Below, in pieces: positions 25,178 to 31,626 of a DNA stretch of 32,639 nucleotides. Under the pieces are notes generated by a model. That model had not been told where the DNA came from, ran no database searches, and saw only the letters and a program-made list of their open reading frames with translations. The translations under genes and the position numbers were made by a program. The stretch comes from Frankia alni (lineage in GTDB: Bacteria > Actinomycetota > Actinomycetes > Frankiales > Frankiaceae): assembly GCA_026225295.1 (NCBI GenBank), contig JAMFSN010000305.1:1-32639 (forward strand), in the 5' to 3' direction. Each line of letters starts with the position of its first letter. The first letter of the stretch is position 1.

Positions 25178-25208
25178 ACCATAGACACGGTCCCGGGCGA
25201 TCAGGCAA
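25178..25208 (-). promoter_or_regulatory. Candidate promoter for Rpf-like copy 2
   Basis: Minus strand: TTGCCT (25208 to 25203), a 19-nt spacer and TATGGT (25183 to 25178), about 75 nt ahead of the riboswitch. The layout mirrors the candidate for copy 1. The -35 abuts one arm of an AAGTAATGA inverted pair (25207-25215 and 25298-25306). Confidence 0.4.
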
Positions 25209-25560
25209 GTAATGAAACCGCCGAGTGAATAAGCACACACCATAGTTGCGATGCTTGCCATCTTGATTTCCGGCAGGTAACGCGCGGGCGCGCCCGCTCA
25301 TTACTTACTATTTGGCCGGGCGAATTGCCTTAGTGTAATCGTGTAGACGTCAGCGAAATCGGTTTATCGCGGAGGTTCCCTACCGATTGGGTGACGACGC
25401 CGTTACGACGTTTTCGGGCGTGTCGCGCCGAGCGTGGTGGAAGCGCGCAGGCGGTCCGGACCGGCCGTGAATCAAGAGAAGTGTGTCTTTTGTGTGGCCG
25501 GTCTCACTTGGTTGCCGCCAGCATACGTCACGTGACAGGCAGTTGGGGAGCCCCTTTTTC
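25207..25560. other. Non-coding control region upstream of Rpf-like copy 2
   Basis: No gene is supported here, and the stretch is less GC-rich than its surroundings. It contains AAGTAATGA (25207-25215) with its exact reverse complement at 25298-25306; a 14-bp perfect palindrome GCGGGCGCGCCCGC (25284-25297); a GTGAC-6-GTTAC direct repeat with 11-bp period (25391-25406), spaced like OmpR-family (for example MtrA) sites; and a 10-bp palindrome GTCACGTGAC (25527-25536). Together they look like a multi-input control region for the muralytic gene downstream. Which proteins bind is unknown. Confidence 0.45.
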
Positions 25561-25632
25561 GCGCCGGTGATCATGGATTTTCTGCCGTCCGGAGGTACAT
25601 CCGGACCACCCGGACTCCATGATCGCCGGTGC
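25561..25632. repeat. Nested palindromic element
   Basis: The outer arms 25561-25577 and 25616-25632 pair over 17 bp, with two G-U wobbles in the plus-strand RNA (two mismatches on the other strand). An inner perfect pair GTCCGGA/TCCGGAC (25587-25593, 25600-25606) sits inside. It resembles a REP- or MITE-like intergenic element, or a structured RNA. It begins 4 nt after the fba terminator arm on the minus strand. Confidence 0.5.
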
Positions 25633-25636
25633 GGCG

Positions 25637-25672
25637 GGGTCGGCCCCGGTGACCCGCGACCGGGGCCGACCC
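25637..25672 (-). terminator. Hairpin after fba
   Basis: Two perfect 14-nt arms (25637-25650 and 25659-25672) around an 8-nt loop, starting 36 nt after the aldolase stop on the minus strand. No T run follows. The likely fba terminator. Confidence 0.65.
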
Positions 25673-25707
25673 GACCGGCGGCCGGTTAGCCACGAGCAAG
25701 CGGCCAG

Positions 25708-26742
25708 CTAGCGGCCGAGCGAGTGGCCGGCCGACCGCAGATCCTCGCAGGCGGTCTGGACCCGCTGGGCCATCCCCGTCTCGGCCGACTTGCCCCACGT
25801 CCGCGGGTCGTACAGCTTCTTCGTGCCGACCTCACCGTCGATCTTCAGGACGCCGTTGTAGTTGCGGAACATGTGGTCCACGACGGGCCGGGTGAAGGCG
25901 TACTGGGTGTCGGTGTCGACGTTCATCTTCACGACGCCGTAGTCGAGCGTTTCGCGAATTTCACTCAGGTCGGAACCGCTGCCGCCGTGGAAGACCAGAT
26001 CGAATGGCTTGGCGTCGGGGGCGTCGCCGAGCTGCTCGGCAACATACGTCTGGCCATCCTTGAGGATGGACGGCCGCAGCTTGACGTTTCCCGGCTTATA
26101 GACGCCGTGCACGTTGCCGAACGTCGCGGCGAGCAGGTAGCGGCCCTTGTCTCCGACGCCGAGCACCTCCGCCGTGCGCCACATGTCGCCGGGGGTGGTG
26201 TAGAGCTTTTCGTCGATCGCGCCGACCACGCCGTCCTCTTCGCCGCCGACCACGCCGATCTCGACCTCGAGCACGATTTTGGCCTCGTGACAGGCGGCCA
26301 GGAGCTCATCGGCGATCTTGAGATTCTCTTCCAGTTCGACCGCCGAGCCGTCCCACATGTGGGACTGGAACAGGGGCTCACGGCCGGCCGCGACCCGCTC
26401 GGCCGAGATCGCCACCAGCGGGCGCAGATAGTGGTCCAGCTTGTCCGCCGGGCAGTGGTCGGTATGTAGCGCAATATTCACCGGAAAAGCCTTCGCCACG
26501 TGATGGGCGAATTCGGCCAGCGCCTCGGCCCCGAGCACCATGTCCTTTATCGTGGTCCCGGACAGGAACTCCGCGCCGCCGGTCGAGACCTGGACGATCC
26601 CGTCGCTACCGGCCTCGGCGAACCCGCGCAGGGCGGCGTTCAGGGTCTGCGAGGACGTCACGTTGATCGCCGGATAGGCGAAGGCACCGGCCTTCGCCCG
26701 ATCGAGCATCTGGGCGTAGACGTCCGGGGTGGCGATGGGCAT
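25708..26742 (-). CDS. fba: Class II fructose-bisphosphate aldolase
   Basis: A zinc-dependent aldolase of glycolysis and gluconeogenesis. The 344-residue protein has INVTSSQTLNAAL, the zinc-binding HTDHCPADKLDHYL, SHMWDGSAVELEENL, the EVEIGVVGGEEDGV segment with the catalytic/metal Glu, FGNVHGVYKPGN, FHGGSGS (phosphate loop) and NVDTDTQYAFTRPV, matching the class IIA E. coli/mycobacterial type. ATG 26742 follows GGAGGAG by 6 nt. It is transcribed alone from a 331-nt divergent gap shared with dedA, with a hairpin after the stop. Downstream on the same strand is the control region of an Rpf-like gene. Confidence 0.97.
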   Translation of the reverse strand: MPIATPDVYAQMLDRAKAGAFAYPAINVTSSQTLNAALRGFAEAGSDGIVQVSTGGAEFLSGTTIKDMVLGAEALAEFAHHVAKAFPVNIALHTDHCPADKLDHYLRPLVAISAERVAAGREPLFQSHMWDGSAVELEENLKIADELLAACHEAKIVLEVEIGVVGGEEDGVVGAIDEKLYTTPGDMWRTAEVLGVGDKGRYLLAATFGNVHGVYKPGNVKLRPSILKDGQTYVAEQLGDAPDAKPFDLVFHGGSGSDLSEIRETLDYGVVKMNVDTDTQYAFTRPVVDHMFRNYNGVLKIDGEVGTKKLYDPRTWGKSAETGMAQRVQTACEDLRSAGHSLGR

Positions 26743-27060
26743 CGCTGCTCCTCCTCATTACTGGTCGGTCAGGCTGGTGCTCGGTGGGCTGGACCTGTGC
26801 GGCTGGAACCTGGGCGGGTGAACACGGCCGGGTCGGGTGGGCGTTGATGGAGCCGTCGCGGCTCGGGGTCGGTGAGACCGTAGGCAGTGGTACCGCTCCA
26901 GCCTGCCGCGCCGGGCCGCGTGGCGCGGCCGTTCCCGGCCACTTCCACGTGATCTCACCTTCGGCCGGGGTCAGCGGCCCCCGGGGACGCCCGGTCCGGC
27001 GGGCCGGGTCCCCGCTTCCGCTCGGCGGGACGCGCTCAGGGAATTCGTAGCCGGCTTGGG
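26743..27060. other. Divergent gap between fba and dedA
   Basis: No gene is supported. Frames that stay open here on both strands are Gly/Arg/Pro-rich and lack ribosome-binding sites. A minus-strand TACGGT (26882 to 26877) could be the -10 of fba with a leader of about 130 nt, but no good -35 accompanies it. The dedA -10 lies at the right end. Confidence 0.4.
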
Positions 27061-27066
27061 TAGCCT
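27061..27066 (+). promoter_or_regulatory. -10 box for leaderless dedA
   Basis: TAGCCT, then GCCGCCT (7 nt), then the GTG at 27074. There is no Shine-Dalgarno sequence. This also sets the start codon of the DedA gene. Confidence 0.5.
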
Positions 27067-27073
27067 GCCGCCT

Positions 27074-27892
27074 GTGGACCACACCCTCGCCGTGAACATC
27101 CTGTCGGCCAAGGACCTGATCTCGACGTTCGGCGTCGCCGGACTGATCGCGATCATCTTTGCCGAGACGGGCCTGCTCATCGGCTTCTTCCTGCCGGGTG
27201 ACTCGCTGCTGTTCCTGGCCGGCGCGTTCTGCGCGACCGATGCGACCTCCGGCGACCCGCACCTGTCGCTCGGTCCGGTGCTGGCCGGGGTCGCCGCCGC
27301 CGCCCTGATCGGGGCCCAGACCGGCTACCTGATCGGTCGGCGGGGCGGTCCGCTGCTGTTCGATCGGCCGAACTCCCGTCTGTTCAAGCGGGAGAACGTG
27401 GACCGGGCCCACGAGGTGCTCGAGCGCTACGGCGCCGGCAAGGCGATCGTCCTGGCCCGCTTCATCCCGGTGGTCCGGACCTTCATGAACCCGGTGGTCG
27501 GCGCGGTCGGCGTGGCCCCCCGGACGTTCACGTTCTGGAACGTCGTCGGCGGGCTGCCGTGGTCGATCGGCGTCACGCTGCTGGGCTACTGGCTCGGCCA
27601 GGCCGTGCACATCGACAAATACATCATTCCGGTCACCCTCGTGATCATCCTGCTCTCGGCCATCCCGGTTCTCCTCGAGGTGCGCAAGCAGCGCCGCGCG
27701 GGCGGGTCCGGCGGTCCGGCGACTCCCGACGGTCCGGCCGGGGCGCCCGGTCGCCGCGGCGGCCTGGACCATTCGGACGTGGCCAACGGTTCACCGGCTC
27801 ACGGCAACGAGGCGCCGCGGGGTCCGGCGTCGCGCGGCGGGGAGTCCGGCGGCCGGCATCGGGCCGCCACGACCACCGACCGGGACCTCTGA
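27074..27892 (+). CDS. DedA-family membrane protein
   Basis: 272 residues. The DedA/SNARE-associated domain covers about 1-200: a re-entrant entry with FAETGLLIGFFLPGDSLLF and its conserved acidic residue, then ARFIPVVRTFMNPVVGAVG with the conserved Arg residues, and helices near 17-45, 72-90, 132-165 and 178-200. The tail (205-272) is Gly/Pro/Arg-rich and disordered, without homology I can name. DedA proteins are proposed lipid-carrier flippases (undecaprenyl phosphate or phospholipid); the substrate here is unknown. GTG 27074 is chosen because a -10 box sits 7 nt upstream; the TTG at 27056 lies before that promoter. Confidence 0.92.
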   Translation: MDHTLAVNILSAKDLISTFGVAGLIAIIFAETGLLIGFFLPGDSLLFLAGAFCATDATSGDPHLSLGPVLAGVAAAALIGAQTGYLIGRRGGPLLFDRPNSRLFKRENVDRAHEVLERYGAGKAIVLARFIPVVRTFMNPVVGAVGVAPRTFTFWNVVGGLPWSIGVTLLGYWLGQAVHIDKYIIPVTLVIILLSAIPVLLEVRKQRRAGGSGGPATPDGPAGAPGRRGGLDHSDVANGSPAHGNEAPRGPASRGGESGGRHRAATTTDRDL

Positions 27893-27924
27893 CCTTTGAC
27901 CTTTGATCCACGGGACCTCTGACC
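27881..27924. repeat. Short direct repeat at the end of dedA
   Basis: CGGGACCTCTGACC occurs exactly at 27881-27894 (across the dedA stop) and 27911-27924, with two TGACCTT-like units between. It is a small local duplication with no obvious function. Confidence 0.5.
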
Positions 27925-28105
27925 CACGGGCCGGCCGACTCGTCTGTGTCTTCCTGTCGCAGCCGCCTGACCTGGGCCGGTCATCCGCGGCGGCGGCCCG
28001 GGTGGTCGGCTTATGCGCAAAAAGGGCCGGTCCGGGGTAGTCACAGGTGGCTAGTTACCGATACGGTTCGAACTGCCACGAGGGGGGATCGCCTCGGAAG
28101 GTCCC

Positions 28106-28960
28106 ATGCCGGGTTACCGCAAGTCGCAGCATTCCTCGCACCGCGCGCCACGTCGCCGGTCACCGGGCGGTCGCCGCACCGGTCGACCGGTCATGGTGTT
28201 CGCCGTGGTCGGGCTGTTCATAGCGATCACCGCCCTGGTCGTCGCCCGGGTGTCCGAGACCGGATCGACCTCCCTGGACCCGGCCAGCTCGGCCGCGGCG
28301 GTGGGCATGGTCGCCCGGGACCCGGCCACCGGGACCACGAGCCCGCCCACCGGGCCGCGCGGGCCGATGGCGCCCGGTCCGACCCGGGCGGCCGGCCTGG
28401 CCGGTCACGCCGCGACCCGGTCGACGACACCACCCGCGCACCGGGCGGCCGCGCCGTCGACCGCCCCGGCGGGCCGCCCGGTCGCCGGAACCCCGAGTTC
28501 CGGCCCGACCCGGGTGGTCCGCAACGCCCCCGCAACGCCCCCGCCGGCCGTGCCGGTCGGCGGGGGGAGCGCCGCCCTGACCGCCGCCGCCCAGGTCGTG
28601 ACCCTCACCAACGCTCAACGCGCGCTGGTCGGGTGTCCGGCCCTGACCGTCGACGGCCGACTGACGGCGGCGGCGCAGGGCCACAGCGTCGACATGGCCG
28701 TCCACAACTACTTCGACCACAACAGCCAGGCCGGCACCACGCCGTTCCAGCGGATGGTCGCGGCCGGCTACAACTTCACGGTCGCCGCCGAGAATATTGC
28801 CGCCGGCCAGCCGACCCCGGTCGCCGTCATGGCGGCCTGGATGGCCAGTCCCGGCCACCGGGCCAACATCCTCAACTGCGCGCTGCGCCAGATCGGCGTC
28901 GGATACTCCACCGGTGGTACGTACGGGAGCTACTGGACCCAGGACTTCGGGACCCCCTGA
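28106..28960 (+). CDS. CAP/SCP-domain (YkwD-like) secreted or anchored protein
   Basis: 284 residues: a basic N-terminus, one hydrophobic helix (about 29-48) acting as signal or anchor, a Pro/Thr/Ala-rich linker (50-150) likely to span the wall, and a CAP domain (about 158-284). The domain shows LTNAQRALVGCPALTVDGRL, HSVDMAVHNYFDHN with the cavity His, ENIAAG, and WMASPGHRANILNCALRQIGVGY, the hallmark order, ending in YWTQDFG. Function in bacteria is not settled; roles in wall binding or lipid binding are proposed. ATG 28106 has GGAAGG 4-5 nt upstream. A TACGGT at 28062-28067 is a plausible -10. Two cysteines fit the family disulfide. Confidence 0.93.
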   Translation: MPGYRKSQHSSHRAPRRRSPGGRRTGRPVMVFAVVGLFIAITALVVARVSETGSTSLDPASSAAAVGMVARDPATGTTSPPTGPRGPMAPGPTRAAGLAGHAATRSTTPPAHRAAAPSTAPAGRPVAGTPSSGPTRVVRNAPATPPPAVPVGGGSAALTAAAQVVTLTNAQRALVGCPALTVDGRLTAAAQGHSVDMAVHNYFDHNSQAGTTPFQRMVAAGYNFTVAAENIAAGQPTPVAVMAAWMASPGHRANILNCALRQIGVGYSTGGTYGSYWTQDFGTP

Positions 28961-29109
28961 CCGCCGGTCGGCCCACATCGCGGCCCGGGTCGTCCCGGTG
29001 GGCGGTGGTCAGGCTCGGGGTGTGCGTCAGAGCGTCGGGAACACCACGTACTGTCGTTTCCGTCGATGTTGACGGGAGAACCGGTCGTCGATCGGGAAGA
29101 GGTGCGACG

Positions 29110-30210
29110 GTGACGCGGGCGGTGGTGACGGGCGCGTCCGGCTTCCTCGGAGGCTCGGTGGTCCATGCCCTGCGGTCCCGGGGTGACGATGTCGTCGGGC
29201 TCGACCGGCGGCGCGGCCCCGGCGTGGTGCTCGCCGACACGTCCCGGCCGGGCGACTGGGAGCGGCATCTGTCCGGCGCCGACCTGCTGGTCCATGCGGC
29301 GGCGATCGGTACCGGAGGGTTCGCCGATCCCTCCCCGGTGGCCGGCCCGGCGGCGGTCGGGCGGGACAGCGCGGCGCTGCTGGATCCGGACGAGATCTGG
29401 CGGAACAACGTGGACGGCACGGCCGCGGTGCTGGCCGCCGCACGGCGGGCCGACATCGCCCGCGTCGTGCATCTGTCCAGCATCAGCGCCCTGGCCGGCG
29501 CCGGGACCACGGCGTCGGCCGCTCCGTTGACCGAGGACACCGAGCCGGCCCACACCGGCGACGTGCTGACCGACGCGCTGGCGGCCGCCGAACGCGAAGC
29601 GCGGATCGACAGCCGCGCGCCCTGGGTGGTGGTCGTCCGGGTCGGTGACGCCTACGGGCCCCGCGCGGGCCGCTGGACGTTGCGCCCCGTCGCCCTGATG
29701 CGCGCCGGCCGGTTCGCGCTGGTCGACGGCGGCCGGGGCCTGTTGTCGCCGATCCATATCGACGATGTCGCCGATGGCGTGCTGGCCCTGGCCGAGACGA
29801 AGGCGGCCCTCGGTCGGGTCGTCCATCTGTCGGCCGCGACGCCCGTCCCGGCGTCGGCCTTCTTCGGGCGGTACGCCCGGATGCTCGAACTCGACGACCT
29901 GCCCTCGGTGTCGGCCACGGTGGCCCGCGGACTGTCCGGTCTGGCCGGCCGGTCGTTCCTCCCGGCCGCCGGCCGGCGGGGCGGACTGACCGGGCGGCTG
30001 GTCTCGCGGGCCGACCCGCGGGTCCGCTTCGACACCGGCGCCGCCTCGCTCGCCGAGCTGACCCGCCGCTCGACGTTCTCGATCGCCCGGATCGACGAGC
30101 TCGCCGGCTGGCAGCCCCGCTACGACCTGGACGCCGGGATGGTCCGGACCGAGGAGCGGCTGCGGGAGCGGGGCCTGCTGGGAGTCCGGGAACCGACGCG
30201 CCGTGGCTGA
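29110..30210 (+). CDS. NAD(P)-dependent epimerase/dehydratase-like protein (extended SDR), atypical active site
   Basis: 366 residues. The Rossmann motif TGASGFLG (7-14) binds NAD(P); the LVHAAA and NNVDGTAAVLAAARRA stretches and the VVHLSSISAL strand (SSxS serine) are typical of extended SDRs, as is VVRVGDAYGP. The usual YxxxK pair is absent: the matching segment GDVLTDALAAAE places Leu153 and Leu157 where Tyr and Lys are expected. It may bind a nucleotide-sugar or steroid-like ligand without the standard catalysis, or use other residues. GTG 29110 has GGAAGAGG about 9 nt upstream; the frame upstream belongs to the antisense of other genes. The GNAT gene follows 23 nt after its stop. Confidence 0.88.
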   Translation: MTRAVVTGASGFLGGSVVHALRSRGDDVVGLDRRRGPGVVLADTSRPGDWERHLSGADLLVHAAAIGTGGFADPSPVAGPAAVGRDSAALLDPDEIWRNNVDGTAAVLAAARRADIARVVHLSSISALAGAGTTASAAPLTEDTEPAHTGDVLTDALAAAEREARIDSRAPWVVVVRVGDAYGPRAGRWTLRPVALMRAGRFALVDGGRGLLSPIHIDDVADGVLALAETKAALGRVVHLSAATPVPASAFFGRYARMLELDDLPSVSATVARGLSGLAGRSFLPAAGRRGGLTGRLVSRADPRVRFDTGAASLAELTRRSTFSIARIDELAGWQPRYDLDAGMVRTEERLRERGLLGVREPTRRG

Positions 30211-30233
30211 GCCGGCCGTCGGCCAGCCCGACC

Positions 30234-30818
30234 GTGACCAGCGCGGTGGGTGAGGGGCCGAGCCTCGCCACCCCGCGCCTGATCGCGGTTCCCCTCACGA
30301 TGTGGAACGCCAGCTTCATCGCGGACGAGGTGGCGGCCGCGCTCGACCGCCCGGCCTTTGCCGAGGCCCCGCGCGATGGCCGGCCCGGCAACGCTCGATC
30401 CACCGACGGTCGGGCCGGGGGTGACGCGGGTGGCGGCCGCTCCGCTCCGGCCGCGAACGGCCCGTCCCCGCTCCGCAACGATCTGCGGCGCCGGGCGACC
30501 GCCGGACCGGACGTCCTGACCTGGGTGATCCGCGGGGAAGGCGGCACGGCGGTCGGCATGCTGTCGGCCGACACCGAAAACCGCCGGACGGTCGTGACCG
30601 TGTCGATCGCGCCGGCCTACCGCCGGCGGGGGTACGCCACGGAGGCGCTGCGGGCGGTGGCCGGCTGGATCGAGTCGGGTCGGTCGGCCCTGGTCGAAGC
30701 GCGGGTCCGCCTCGACGACGTCCCCAGCGAACGGTTGGTGCTGGCCACCGCGTTCGTCCCGACCGAGGTGTTCCTCCAGCGGCACTGGCGGGTCTGGCTG
30801 CGCCCGCTGCCGACCTGA
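30234..30818 (+). CDS. GNAT-family N-acetyltransferase
   Basis: 194 residues. The C-terminal half has the GNAT acetyl-CoA loop in AYRRRGYATEALRAV (R/QxxGxG/A form) preceded by a VTVSIAP beta strand, as in RimJ/RimL-like enzymes. The N-terminal half has a LATPRLIAVPLT strand and a helix (MWNASFIADEVAAALDR), then a low-complexity Gly/Arg/Ala-rich insert of about 45 residues (50-95) where the family normally continues folding. GTG 30234 is 23 nt after the SDR stop, so the two probably form an operon. There is no clear ribosome-binding site. Substrate unknown. Confidence 0.82.
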   Translation: MTSAVGEGPSLATPRLIAVPLTMWNASFIADEVAAALDRPAFAEAPRDGRPGNARSTDGRAGGDAGGGRSAPAANGPSPLRNDLRRRATAGPDVLTWVIRGEGGTAVGMLSADTENRRTVVTVSIAPAYRRRGYATEALRAVAGWIESGRSALVEARVRLDDVPSERLVLATAFVPTEVFLQRHWRVWLRPLPT

Positions 30819-30821
30819 CCC

Positions 30822-30837
30822 CCGCTCGGGCGAGCGG
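30822..30837. terminator. Hairpin between convergent GNAT gene and pyrE
   Basis: CCGCTCG, loop GG, CGAGCGG: a perfect 7-bp stem in the 29-nt gap between the two stop codons, with no T run. A plausible two-way terminator. Confidence 0.45.
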
Positions 30838-30847
30838 CGGTCGGGGC

Positions 30848-31390
30848 TCAGCCGGGAAGGAGGTCCGCGGCGCTGAAGGCGTACCGGTAGTCCAGACCCT
30901 CGGCCCGGATCCGCTCGGCGGCGCCGGTCGACCGGTCAGCGATCACGGCGACGGCGATCACGGTCGCGCCGGCCGCGCGCAGCGCCTCGACGGCGGTCAG
31001 GACGGATCCACCGGTCGTCGAGGTGTCCTCGACGGCCAGCACCCGGCGGCCGGCCACGTCCGGGCCCTCGACCCGCCGCTGCAGACCGTGCGCCTTCTCC
31101 GCCTTCCGTACGACGCAGGCGTCGAGCACCCGACCCCGGGCGGCCGCCGTGTGCAGCATCGCGGCCGCGACCGGGTCGGCGCCCATCGTCAGGCCGCCGA
31201 CCGAGTCGAACTCCAGGTCGGCGGTCAGGTCGAGCATGACCTGACCGACCAGCGGCGCGGCGACCCCGGACAAAGTGGTCCGCCGGAGGTCCAGGTAGTA
31301 GTCCGCTTCCCGGCCGGAGGAGAGGGTCACCCGGCCCGGTACCACGGCTTCGGTCCGAATCAACGCACGCAGGTGCTCCCAGTGGTCCAC
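30848..31390 (-). CDS. pyrE: Orotate phosphoribosyltransferase
   Basis: PyrE adds PRPP to orotate to form OMP in pyrimidine synthesis. The 180-residue protein has the YYLDLRRTTL segment, the catalytic-loop RKAEKAHG (about 95-102) and the PRPP-binding VLAVEDTSTTGGSVL (117-131) with Glu121-Asp122, matching the short actinobacterial type. The start is GTG 31390. A TATTGT hexamer (minus strand, 31405 to 31400) lies 9 nt before it, so the transcript has almost no leader. It stands alone, convergent to the GNAT gene and divergent from the nucleotidyltransferase. Confidence 0.95.
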   Translation of the reverse strand: MDHWEHLRALIRTEAVVPGRVTLSSGREADYYLDLRRTTLSGVAAPLVGQVMLDLTADLEFDSVGGLTMGADPVAAAMLHTAAARGRVLDACVVRKAEKAHGLQRRVEGPDVAGRRVLAVEDTSTTGGSVLTAVEALRAAGATVIAVAVIADRSTGAAERIRAEGLDYRYAFSAADLLPG

Positions 31391-31626
31391 AAGTCCTGAA
31401 CAATATTCCGGCTGGTCGGAGTCCCGGCGGGTGGACCGGCGGCTCGGCGGGGAAGACCGGGATTACCCGTCGGGGACCGACCCGGTTACGGAGCCTTAAC
31501 CGACCTGCTCTATCCAGGCCGACCTCGGTCGGGCACGATGGAGCTGCGCCCGGAAACACCGCGGACCGCGGCGCGTACTGGGGAGGGGGCGGTTCGACCG
31601 GCGCGCACGCGCCAAGGAGGACGGAC

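Noticed and set aside
25483-25689. Short plus-strand frame near the fba terminator
   Set aside because: It crosses two strong hairpins and encodes a Gly/Pro-rich peptide without homology features. Structure explains the region better than coding.
26784-27050. Plus-strand frame in the fba-dedA gap
   Set aside because: No ribosome-binding site or domain; it contains the usual Gly/Arg/Pro bias of spurious frames.
28058-28080. GGTTCGAAC-like string resembling a tRNA T-loop
   Set aside because: No acceptor, D or anticodon stems can be formed around it. It lies in the CAP gene promoter region.
27946-29109. Upstream extension of the SDR reading frame
   Set aside because: It overlaps the CAP-domain gene in another frame and is low-complexity. 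The SDR family start is at 29110.
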